Shown: positions 33,168-44,050 of the stretch, piece by piece | How the letters are laid out: every line of letters starts with the position of its first letter | Position numbering within the stretch: the first letter of the stretch is position 1 | Source: Adiantum capillus-veneris | Lineage: Eukaryota > Streptophyta > Polypodiopsida > Polypodiales > Pteridaceae | DNA length: 64,000 bases | Assembly (NCBI GenBank): GCA_014529385.2 | Contig: CM043971.1 | Coordinates: 60,220,709 to 60,284,708, forward strand | Direction of reading: 5' to 3' | The notes under the pieces: generated by a model | The model's database searches: none | What the model saw: the letters and a program-made list of their open reading frames with translations, nothing else | Told to the model about the DNA's origin: nothing | Position numbers and translations under genes: made by a program

Positions 33168-34430
33168 ATGGAGGAGGGCTGCTCTTGCTCTTGTTCAAAC
33201 TATGGATATGCCTTGACTTCCAAAGCTTCTTCCGAGAAGGTGTTTGCCATTCGCAGGCAGGGCTCTAAGGAAGTGGAGGAGCTCTGCCTCTCCATTGACC
33301 AGGCTAACGTCCTCGCTTGCCAAAAGCAGGCCGGAGAGTTGTTTAAGTGCGCAGGTGAGCATGACCGCGCCGCCCTCCGCCACATCTTTGACACCTGCTC
33401 AGAATGCTCTTTTGACGAACTCTATGCCGCACTCAAGGCCTTCAGAATCTCCCCTGCCTCTTCTTCATCCGCCTCCTCAAACACTTTGTCTGTCTATGAG
33501 ATCGTACAAGTGGCTGTCGACGCTGCGGTCGTGCGGCCCGATCCAATGCACTTCGATGCCCATCTGGGAGTGGACGGCATTGTCACAGAGTGAATAGCCA
33601 AGGAGAAGAGTGCATCAGATGAAAGTCTACAGAGTGGTGTGCGACCAGGAATGTGAGACTCTGGGCAATCAACTCTATGGCAGCAAGCAGGCGGCCTATG
33701 CCGCGGCGATTGTTATGCAGGCTGCATTGGTGAGGGGAGGTTCTCAGAGTGTGGAGGAGAGGGACGCATTCTTGAGGAGCAACATCGAGCTTTGCTGAAT
33801 GAAGTAGCCGGCTTGATTCTGTTTCATGTGGAAGAGCTGGTTGTGGCATGCTCGGCCTCCGACTCGGCGGAAGATGGCAATGTGGCTGTTGCAGTGATGA
33901 TGGAGAGAGCGGCAAGCTTGTTGAGGAACAAAGAGGAGGCCATTTATTTGGTCAAGAGCTTGCCATCGTGGTGCGGGAGGTCCAAGGCTAGACAAGCTGT
34001 TCTCAGCTACTACCCAGATACAAGCAAGGAAAAGAACAGAACCATATTCCATGGAGCCTTCAGGGATTCTAAAGAAGCTTTCTCTGTTGCTCTTGCCATG
34101 CAAGTGCGAGACATCTTGCATTATGCCACTGATTTGGCTCCCAAAGAGCCAATCCATGCAATGCTGGCTCGCCTTACGGCCACTGCAGAGGAGCCAAGAG
34201 AAGAGGCCTTTGCGTCTTTGAAGGCATGGCTTATGGAGGAGAGGGTGCACTTGACGAGCGACACTAGGAGTTTTACGGTCCAGAGATTTGCAGTGAAGGA
34301 CTTCTTTGAGAAGGATGACGACGCCATCTGGTATGAGATTGAAGGGCAGTTAGACGAGTGGGAGAAACAATTCAAGAAGGCCGAGGAGTCAATGAACTCT
34401 AGAAGATCATCTCTCTCGCTTGGAGAATGA
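33168..34430 (+). pseudogene. Unrecognised protein-coding region, frame broken twice
   Basis: The ATG at 33168 begins MEEGCSCSCSNYGYALTSK and an open frame of 141 residues to TGA at 33591. A second stretch in the next frame (33610-33798) includes VYRVVCDQECETLGNQLYGS. A third, back in the first frame, runs to 34430 (LILFHVEELVVACS, LVKSLPSWCGRSKARQAVLS, AWLMEERVHLTSDTRSF, EGQLDEWEKQFKKAEESM). The three pieces have similar composition and together look like one acidic, mostly helical protein of about 410 residues. No known family is recognised. Either two indels broke it or short introns are present near 33590 and 33790. Confidence 0.5.
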
Positions 34431-34440
34431 TCAATTTAGA

Positions 34441-34554
34441 CTAGTATATCACTATCTTACAAGATCATGAGCCCCAATGTGTTAAGTCCCTGACAGCCTA
34501 GTATATCACTATCTTACAAGATCATGAACCCGAATGTGTTCAAAGTCCTTGAGA
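34441..34554. repeat. 57-bp tandem duplication
   Basis: CTAGTATATCACTATCTTAC and following sequence occur at 34441-34497 and 34498-34554 with a few differences, just after the stop of the preceding coding region. Confidence 0.9.
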
Positions 34555-34978
34555 GCCTCTGTGTGCATGCGTGTGTGGTGGTTGCGTTTTCCTTCCGCCA
34601 CTTTTCACAGACGGTTTTGGCTTTTTGGGGACAATCTTTTTTGGTTGGGTCAGATTCTCGGTTTTGTGGACTATTTGGCACCATCTCAACTCCTTGATGT
34701 TTCAAAGCATTGTTGTTGACCCAATCCCCTACTTCAAATTTTTGTTGGGTCAAGCGTTGCATTTTTCTTATGATGCTGGGGATATCACTTTTGATGCCTA
34801 CAAGATTTATTTTAACTGTTTCTAGCCCTTGGAGCCCCATGTTGCTCCACTTTTTGTATCTTTTTTGCTTGGTGGGTTTTCCTTGCTTTGAGGTATCCCA
34901 CTTGTAATATACATCAACAAGATTTACCCAAAAAACAAATAAAAATGTGTGGGTCCAACGCAATATTTGCATGTTCCA
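34555..34978. other. Unassigned DNA between the unknown gene and C2-b
   Basis: T-rich sequence on the plus strand with overlapping short frames on both strands and no recognisable domain. It may include the expected but unseen 3' end of C2-b. Confidence 0.35.
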
Positions 34979-36460
34979 TTAGCATGATGCGGATCCCTTT
35001 TCGTCATTCAAGATTTCACTTAGGCAATCTTTACATTTTGCCTTGAGTGCATGATCAATCCACAAAGGGGAGTAATCCCAAAGCCTTGCAGAAAGCTTCA
35101 AACTTCTCACGATGCAATTCTCTTGTGAACTGATCTGCAAGGTTGTCTTGTTTTGGCACATAAGACAAGTTGATCTCTCTTGTTGAGAGTTTCTCCTTGA
35201 CATAGTGATAATGCACCTCAATGTGATAGGTTCCTCACAACTGTCAATACGCTCTGACAATCACTGTAGATGATGTTGGCAATGTTTTGGCCAACATCCA
35301 AATCAGCCATAAGGTGTATGAGCCATACACACTCAATTGTAGCTGTGTAGATTGCCATGTACTCAACCTCACAATTAGAAGTGGCCACAATAGGTTTCTT
35401 CTTGCTCAACCAAGATATGCATGAAATGTTAAGCATGAAACAAAATCCACGTGGACACTTTCATGTCAAAACAACCAACCCAATTTGAATCTAAAAAAGC
35501 ATGTAAATCTTGCGACAATGATCTCCCCCTTGGGATAAAACAAGTCAAGATGCAAAGTGCCACTCAAGTAGCAACAAATCCTCTTGACAACCTACCAATG
35601 CTTAGACCCTCAGCAATGCATAAATCTGGTGATGTATGAGACTACAAACTGAATATTAGGCCTCGTGTTGCATACATAAATAAGGCATCCAGTAGAGGGA
35701 CGTCGGCAGGATCACCAAAATCATGAAGATTCAATTTGAAACTTGTTTTCATGGGAGAAGCAATAAGTTTGCATTCCTCAAGTTCAAACTTACATAACAT
35801 GTCTCTATGCAACTTGTTTGACACAAGGCAATACCACCATCACACTGCAAAAACTATATGCTCAAGTAATGATGCAACAGTCCCAAATCTTTCATCTGGA
35901 AATTAGTATTCAAGTCAGCCTTAAATTCAAGAATGTGTCTCATTGGGTCTAGTGATTAGCAAATCATCAACATAAAGAACGACAATGAGAAGTACATCAT
36001 CCTCACGCTTTACATACAAAGTGCTTTATGTTGGATTGTTACGAAAGCCTCGGTTAATTAAATGAGTGTCAGCTTTCTCGTACCAAGAACAAGGAGATTT
36101 CTTCAACCCATAAAAAGACTTCTTACATTTGCACACTTTATCTTCTTGCCCTTTAATGACAAAACCGTGAGGTTGTGTTACATAGACTTCCTTAAATATG
36201 TCACCGTTCAAGAAAGCATATGATTGGTGTACATCCCATCCCCATCCCATCCGAAAGGAGCTGCCAATGCACATAGAAAATGCATAGAAGTCATACAAAA
36301 AGTGTGAGCAAAAGTCTCTTCATAATCTATGCCTTTTTGTTGTGCATAACCTTTTACAACAAGTGTAGCCTTATAGCGATCAATATTACTATCCGGCTTA
36401 TGTTTCAACTTGTTCGTGCCAATGGCCTTTTTGCCAGGAGGCAAGTCACATAAGGCCATG
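34979..36460 (-). pseudogene. C2-b reverse transcriptase and RNase H
   Basis: RT begins ALCDLPPGKKAIGTNKLKHK (36459), then RYKATLVVKGYAQQKGIDYE, AFLNGDIFKEVYVTQPHGF (36225-36170) and KSFYGLKKSPCSWYEKA. YVDD is read in a shifted frame near 35960 (IVVLYVDDLLIT). RNase H is recognised from SWLSKKKPIVATSNCEVEYM (about 35410) and YSDCQSV. Multiple frame changes and stops occur. Sequence continues to about 34979 (KCKDCLSEILNDEKG) with no LTR beyond. Confidence 0.85.
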
Positions 36461-36899
36461 TGTCATTTTCTTTAAGTGCATCATATTCTGATTGCATGGT
36501 AGCCATCCAATTTTTTGAATTTTGTGCTTCATCAAAAGATAAAGGTTCCTATACATCACATAAACTAGAAACAATCAAAGCATAATAATTTGATGCAAAA
36601 GATGCATGGCAAGAACTTGAACGAGTACAACTAGATAAAGGTGTATCCAATGTACTATCACAAAAAGTATGCACCAACCATTTTGACATACCTCTAGCCT
36701 ACTCATTCTCAGCCCTTTCCACATCAAGTACATCATGTACATTTGTATCAGTAATAGACTAATTTGTAGCATTTTTTGAAACCCCCGTAAGTTGTACATT
36801 TGCCTCATTGGAATTTACATTCAAGTTTCTACCACTAAAAAGAGACAAAAAACTCTAATAAATGTCATGTGAGCGTCTATTACTGTCTCTAGTACATGA

Positions 36900-38165
36900 C
36901 AGCAAGGGTTGAACAAAATCTTCTATAAGCACAACATCTTGTGAAACCAGGATACACTTTGTTTGCAAATGGTACAACCTATAATCTTTGCTTTCAGTAC
37001 TGTAACCACCAATGCATAAGATAAAAAACAAAACATATGCATGTGATCAATAGAAGGCTTTCTATCATGCCATGCTTCATATGGAGTCATAGAGTGCAAA
37101 GCTTTTGTAGGACACCTGTTGAGTACATAAGTAGCACATATGATGGCTTCAAGCCAAAACGAATGTGGCAAAGCCTAACTCTCGACCATACATCATGCAT
37201 CTCCGTAGGCAACCTCTTTTCCCTTTTAGCAACACCATTTGGTTGAGGTGTATACGGCAGTGTACATTGGTGTTTTATCCCACGACTAGCCAGAAATGCA
37301 TTAAAATCATGAGACATATACTCCCCCCCTCGATATGAATGGAGGGTGTCCATATTACATTTAGAGATATTTTCATCCACAGCCAAAAAATGCTTGAAGC
37401 ACGTACACACTTTGGAACTAGCTTTAAGCAAATACACCCATGCATGCCTGGAGTAATCATAAATGAAAGACACAAAGTAAAGATAATTGCCCAAGGATGG
37501 ATTTTGCATGGATCCACAAACATCACTATGCACAAGTTGCAATCTGCATGTGGCCCTAACTGAACCATCCTTTGGAAACTTTAAACGTTGTATCTTACCC
37601 AAAATACAGCCTTCCCAAACGTGCTTCACAGGTGCTTCAAGAGGCGACAAAGAAGCAATCATAGCATATTTGTGCAAACGTGGCAAACTAGCAAAATTTA
37701 GATGCCCAAAACGTGTATGCCAAAGTTTTGCATCCGAAACCGCCTTTGAATCCACATCTACATTTGATAGATTCTGGCGACACTTGTCATACAAAGTGAG
37801 CTTATATAGTCCATGGCACAAAATGCAATAATTTCATCACCAAAACTGAGATCATAAATTGTACATCTGTCATCCAAAAATTTGACAACAAGACCAAGTC
37901 TAGCAAGTGTAGATACATACAGAAGGTTCTTCTTGATCCCAAGTACATGAAGTGCATCAACAAGTGTGAAATAACTACCATTTGCAACAATCAGTACAAT
38001 CTTTCCAAATCTCCTGGTCGGATAAGAGTCATTGTTAGCACAAGTGACCATATTCCCATGAGGAATAGCCTTGAGAGAGATAAACAAGTCACAATGAGAG
38101 GTGATGCGCTCTATAGCACCACTATCAAAGTACCATGCATGTGAATCTACAGCACTTGACATACA
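36900..38165 (-). pseudogene. C2-b protease and integrase
   Basis: Protease: HAWYFDSGAIERITSH (about 38140), active site D-S-G-A. Integrase: zinc region KLWHTRFGHLNF with downstream C-x-x-C-like residues (37720-37590), VHSDVCGSMQNPSLGN (first Asp), then LHSYRGGEYMSHDF, where the second catalytic Asp is Tyr. Next is PNGVAKREKR, where the Glu expected after NGVA is Lys. The catalytic triad is therefore lost. The frame shifts near 37090. Confidence 0.85.
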
Positions 38166-38255
38166 TGCATCATGGATAGAAGGATCATAAGTGCACTCTT
38201 CATTAAATCTATTCTGAATCTACATCAGCATCACAATATTTATTCACAAAAGATT

Positions 38256-39160
38256 CTATAATTGTTGCACTACAGTAGTGGAACCAACCTCTTTCTTCTT
38301 AGCCTCTATTGCCTTCAATTTCAGACACTGCTTGATCAAGTGATCATTAGCTTTATAATAATGACAACACATCTTCTTCTTGCCTTTTTCACAAGAATTC
38401 CCTGACAAAGTGCTTCCATCAGAAGCCTTAGGAACATGTGATTTACCACTCATAGAAGAACCATGAGAAGTTGCTACATCGATGTTACTACTTTTTCTAT
38501 GAGCAAAAATAAAAGCATGTTCAACAGCACGCTATTTAGCCCTGTTTTTTCTTGAAAGTGACTCTTGCAACATCAATGTTCATAATGTATCAAACTTGAC
38601 AACATCAAGATTCCCTTGGGTGATAAGTCTCCAAGTTTGGCAATGCATCAAGAACAATCTTCACAAGGGAAATGTATGAAATGACTTTGTCTGCAGAAAT
38701 AACTTGATCATTAATATCCTTGATACCAGCAATGAAAGTGTCCATGTCATCTTTCTCATGCATAATCTTCGACTCCGGATCTTTACGCAGCAATGCAATT
38801 TTAGCCTCATTGTGACTTACATAAAGACCAACTAGAACATCCCAAGGTTGTTTAGTTGATTTAGCTGAGTGCATGCGAGGAGTGATAGTGCGCTTCACAA
38901 ATAACGCCATTAATGCATGAGCCTGTGCATCTCTAACATCCCAATGACCTTGCTCAACTATAGACAAAATATCTCTAACAGTAGCAATCATGTCACCAAA
39001 ACTTGCAACATCATCAACACTGCCTACATCCACAGAGTCAAGACATACATCAATGGCCTACATAGCATTCCAAGTTCCCTTTGACACAAGAACATGTTGC
39101 ATCATGTACGCCCACATTGGGTAATTTTCCTCATCCAATTTATTCTCAAAACATCTTGAA
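38256..39160 (-). pseudogene. C2-b gag
   Basis: Gag-like sequence similar to C2-a: AKSTKQPWDVLVGLYVSHNE and EKDDMDTFIAGIKDINDQV (about 38860-38690), then after frame changes the zinc knuckle CHYYKANDHLIKQC (about 38370-38330). In the knuckle the second Cys is Tyr while the His is kept, the opposite of C2-a. Confidence 0.8.
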
Positions 39161-39435
39161 CACATCTATGATATTATCAATCAGGGCAAGTGCCTACACC
39201 TGATGTGAAAATTGCCCAAAAAGAGGATAAACAAAGTGGGACTACCACATGCTATTGATAGCCGTTTTTCGGCTTTCCATAATTGCCATAGTAAGCTACC
39301 TCACCCTACCAAAATCACCCAAACACTGTGGCTATCCCTACCATTTCACTGTACATAGGCGTGTGTGAGTTAGGAGACTTACCCCATATTTTCTTAAAAA
39401 CCCTCAGCTAGCTAGTCACTGGGCTAGTTGAGCCA

Positions 39436-39456
39436 AATAAATAAATAAATAAATAA

Positions 39457-39540
<84 letters not shown>
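39436..39540. repeat. (AAAT)n/(AT)n microsatellite in the G3 5' LTR
   Basis: AAAT repeats run into a pure AT tract of about 80 bp. The corresponding place in the 3' LTR (about 46470-46490) has only a short A/T stretch, so it expanded in this LTR. Confidence 0.97.
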
Positions 39541-39543
<3 letters not shown>

Positions 39544-40477
39544 GGCCCATTTATGTGTAAATATTGCATTGTATATATGGCCTAAATATAGGGATTTTTA
39601 TAATTATTCTGGTATTTTATTTAAATATTTATACTTAGGTGTCTATTTTATTAAACATGTATATGCCTTCTTTCATTCTCTTACACCATAAGTATTTTGC
39701 CAATGTGTACATACTCTAACCTCATATTTTTCTTTTATACAACTCACCCCCACATTTTCACCCTCACCCTCGTGAAAACAAAAATTGATTTCTACTCTCT
39801 TAGTCACGTTTATTATATTATTTACTTGCATACCTTTTCCTCTTTCACCCAAAATAATACAAAGAGGGACCATATCATATGATTCCAATATCTTTTCATA
39901 TCCATATTTTTTTATTATTTATACTCATTATTCTAACACCATGTGCTCATTGAGCTAAAATCCATGAATAGTCCATACACTAGTCCCACCATGTATATAT
40001 TGCTTTATTCACCAATAATCCTCCTCCATGCATGTGTAAAGGGCAACTTGGATGCTTTGTATTATGATATGACAAAGGAAGGGCTCACTCTTGGATGCAT
40101 TGTACAAATTCAACAAAGGAGGGGGCCACTAAAAGACTTTTGCAAGCATAAAAAACAGGCTTTTTGGTGAGATTTTTGGCACCCATCTCCACTCCGAATT
40201 TGGAGCGGTGATCAAAAGAGAAAAACCTATAAATAGAGCCCTTCTCTCCCTTGTAAATCATCACATGATCACACTACACCACACCATTCTCAACACATAA
40301 CACACCACTCTTCAAGCCTAGTTGTGTAGAGTGTGTGCATTGTGAGTGCTCTATTCCATCACTACACATAGGTGCATGGAGAAGCTTGAAGTTAGTTATG
40401 CCGTCTAGAGGAGTGGAGTGATACCATACTCTGCATCACACTTGTAGCCTACTCTTGTCCATAAATAAGATTTATAG

Positions 40478-42838
40478 TGATAGCCGTTTTTCGGCTCTTT
40501 GTAATTGCCACAGTGAGTTACCTCACCCTACCAAAATCACCCAAACACTGTGGCTATCCCTACCATTTCACTGTACATAGGCGTGCGTGAGTCACGGGAC
40601 TTTTCCCATATCTTCTTAAAAAACCCTCAATTAGCTAGTCATTGGGCTAGTTGAGCCAAAAAAATAAAAAATATAAAAAATATAAGTATATTATGGCCCA
40701 TGCGTATGTAAATATTTCTTTGTATATAGGACCTAAATAAAAGATTTTTTTATAATTATTTTGGTATTTATTTAAATATTTCTACCTAGGTGTGTGTTAT
40801 TTATGCTCTGTACATTGCCTCACCATTACCACAATTTTTCTTACCATTTTTCATACTCTTTATTCCATATAGAAATATTTTCATGTAAGCTTCTCTTATA
40901 TTTGGTGTAACTCCACCCCAACAAAAATCCAAAAAAACTAGTTTTATTTATGTGTATATTTTTTCACTATTGTGATTTTTCCCTTCCTACATCTATTTTG
41001 TTTTTTTCTAAAAAATTAGAACACCAAAAATATTTATCTTTTTATGGTAGCCTCATAATGAGAGAGATTTCTTTTGACCCCTTTATATTTTTTCCACTTA
41101 TATTATTTATATTTGACATGTACATATTTTTTTGACCCTCAATATTTAATTTTCTTAGTTGTACTATTCACTTATATCCTAATCTCAACAATATCTTCAA
41201 TTATAGACCTACCAAATAAGGTCAAGGGTAGGTGGCATGCATACATGCACTATGGAGGGCTCACTCTTGGAGGTATTCAAAAGAATCATCCAAAGAAGGA
41301 CCCCACAAGGACCTTGTGCAGTGGAAAAAAACGGTCGGTTTTGCTGAATTTTTAAAGTTCACTTGCTCTCCGAATTTGAAAAGGTGATACAAACAAAAGT
41401 TGTAGCTTGTGGGCTGAACTTTTGCCTCAAATTTTTTCATATTTTTTTGAGCTACGAGCTGTGAGCTATGATTTTATTAGTGGACCCCAGTTTTCCCATG
41501 CTATGCAGCCACACTCTCTCTGCCACTTTATCATTTTCCTCTTTCACACACACTTCTCCACTCATCATCCCCACCTCTCTCACCACTCCTCTCTGCACCC
41601 TACTCACCTTCTCCTCAACCTTGAAGAATAAGAGAAACCATGGTGAACTCATACCTCCCACACACAATTCCATTCCAAAATTGACCACCTAGTCTCATTT
41701 TTCCACCCATATCTATAAAAAAAACCACAAAATTCAGCCTCTTCTCTTAAAAGACAGCATCATGGTGGTTGATTACTCAGCTTCAATTACCTTGTCTCTC
41801 AAGGAAGGTCAAGAGTGGAGAAAAAATGTACCGTCAAAGCTAGTGGAGCGTCAACAAGCGTCAAAATTGGCCCTACTCAAGACACTTGGAGCATCAACCT
41901 TGTAAGAAATCCACCTTTTCTTACCTCTTAAGAGTTTTTCTTCCTTATTTGTATCCTACATGGATACTCCCATTGTAAATATCCAATTCCATTTGTAAAT
42001 TAATACTAACTCTACTAACACTAACCCACTATGAAAAGTCCTATCACCTCCATTTCTCTCCTCTCTCTTTCCCCACCAACTTCTGGATAATTCCAAGCAA
42101 AAGAAATTAGATAAATTGCTGAAAATCTAACCCAACCATGGTTAGAGGAGTAACCCTAGCCTTCAAAATTGCTATAAAAGGAGGGTGTAGCTAGCACAAA
42201 AGGAGAGAGCCATAAACAAGAGCACTATGCTATAGCTTGAGAAGCCAAGCTCAACCTCTCTAGAAGGAGCTCTTGAGTGGAAGCTCATTGTTTTATGCAT
42301 GTGCATGTGTTGTAATAGGGGATTAGCAAGGGAACTCTATGCCATTGTAAGAGAGAGAGTGATCATTCAATTGAGAGTAGGAAATCTATCATTTCTCCTA
42401 CTAGTGTAAGCCCAACATTTGCTGAATCAAGGAGGGTGGATTTGGACTAAGCTTGGATACTTTGTCTCCCTTCCAACGTGAAGTAATGGACAACAATGAT
42501 GCGTAAGTGTCTTGGTGTTTTTTGTTAAGTTCTTGATAGCTTGTCTCTGGTGTTGTCATCAATCTAGCCATAAATCCCACATACTGTAAGAGGGCGACAG
42601 GGTGGAGAGGACTCCCCTGGCTTTAAGACAGTGATTGGGGTGGCTTTTTTTGTGATGTGTTGTGGTGAAATTTACGCAAGCTATGTTGAACAAATACTAA
42701 TCTCACTTTGATTTTTCATGACAGATTTGTAAGAAGGTATTGATGCAACAAGCACCCCCTCCCCCTTTCTCTCTCTTTCTTAAATATATAGTTGTGTTTG
42801 ATTGATCATTGCCGATACGTTTCAAAGCAGCCCGAGCA

Positions 42839-42902
<64 letters not shown>

Positions 42903-43147
42903 TTTTAGTGTGTGAGAGTGTTCCAAGTGTGTTAGGGTTAGTGTAAATTCCTTGCTTGTTTGTGGGTTGCTCTAACGATTCTCCTCTTTTGCGTCCTAGT
43001 TCGCTCTTAAACTAGGTGGTGCCCCTTGTGTAGTTGGGATTTGGCTGTGGGTTTGTTGTTTTGGTTTGTGTTCTGTTGTGTCCCAGCCCCATTGAGCAGC
43101 ACGGGAGCCTTGAAGGGTGTCTAGAGGTTACTCTTCTTGTTGCCCGG
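40478..43147 (+). mobile_element. Solo LTR of a G3-related family nested in the G3 5' LTR
   Basis: The 2670-bp segment starts TGATAGCCGTTTTTCGGC, like the G3 LTR start, and ends CTCTTCTTGTTGCCCG, like the G3 LTR end but about 15 bp short (the CCGGACCGCCTCA end is missing). It splits the junction ATTTATAG|TTTTGGGTGC that is intact at 48294/48295. The interior is diverged from G3 and includes TATAAAAG at 42173-42180 and a CT tract at 42842-42899. No coding region was found. The family is related to G3 but distinct. Confidence 0.75.
42842..42899. repeat. (CT)n microsatellite
   Basis: 58 bp of CT repeats, inside the nested solo LTR. Confidence 0.98.
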
Positions 43148-43738
43148 TTTTGGGTGCAATTGTATGCTGCAACTACGACTCTTCTCTCCAAATTGACTTG
43201 ATAAGTTGGCTCATCAGGTAGTTGAAGGTATATTGTCCTTGAAGTCTATTGTGCTATTTCATGCTTGATGCTTTGAGGGCTTGTTGAATTGTTTGCCTAA
43301 AAAGTCAATTTTAAGAGGGTGCTCGGTGAGAGGGCTCCCGTGACCCTAAGACAATTTGTGTATTGGCAACAAGGTCAAGTTTTGTGTTGTCTCTCTATTT
43401 CTCATCAAGCTTTGTATGCATCTAGCCTTTAAGGCTAAGACTGAGTTGCTCAAGTTGATTTGTGCTCTTACCTCTCTCTGGCGTGTTGAATGTTTGTGTT
43501 TGGTGTGTGTGGTTATCTTGCATTCCCCTCTCTTTGTGCGTTTGAGTATAAGGAGATATCACGTGCGTCCTAGTTCGCATCTACAACTAGGTGGTGCCCC
43601 TTTTCTTGCTTGGTTTTTGGATGTGGGTTGTTGTTGTCTCTGATTGTGCTTGCCCCAGCCGCAATTGAGCAGCACGGGAGCCTCGAATGGGTGTTTAGAG
43701 GCCGCTCTTTTTGTTGCCCGCCCCGGACCGCCTCAAAT

Positions 43739-43755
43739 TGGTGCCCCCACTCAGG
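43739..43755 (+). other. G3 primer binding site
   Basis: TGGTGCCCCCACTCAGG begins three bases after the 5' LTR. TGG start and position fit a tRNA primer site. The tRNA is not identified. Confidence 0.6.
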
Positions 43756-44050
43756 AATGACTTTGTGCTTATTGTTGTTGTATTGCATGAATGCTTGAAT
43801 TTTAGCATAATTAAGTAGATTATATGAATCATGAAAACTTGTATGACCGAGTTTAATTTCAAGGCAACCAAAATTGATCTAGAATATGGTTTGGATTAGC
43901 ATAACATAAGAAAGGGAAAAAAAACATTTTCACATAAGAGTCTAGAATTCATGTTGAAAGACCTTTCAAAACTTTGTGTAGTTAGTTGATGTCATGAGAG
44001 AAAATGATTGTTTGGAACTAATCTTTGTGTGGTTCTAGCATTGAGAGACT
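43756..44050 (+). other. G3 leader
   Basis: About 295 bp between the primer site and the ATG of the ORF. No reading frame; likely holds packaging signals (inference). Confidence 0.4.

Larger units (their letters stand above)
39256..43735 (+). repeat. G3 5' LTR (interrupted)
   Basis: Its own sequence is 39256-40477 plus 43148-43735, together 1810 bp, matching the ends of the 2594-bp 3' LTR. Relative to the 3' LTR it lacks about 859 bp (the counterpart of roughly 47184-48042), has an added AAAT/AT microsatellite (39436-39540) and carries the inserted LTR. A TATA box TATAAATAG lies at 40228-40236. Confidence 0.88.
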
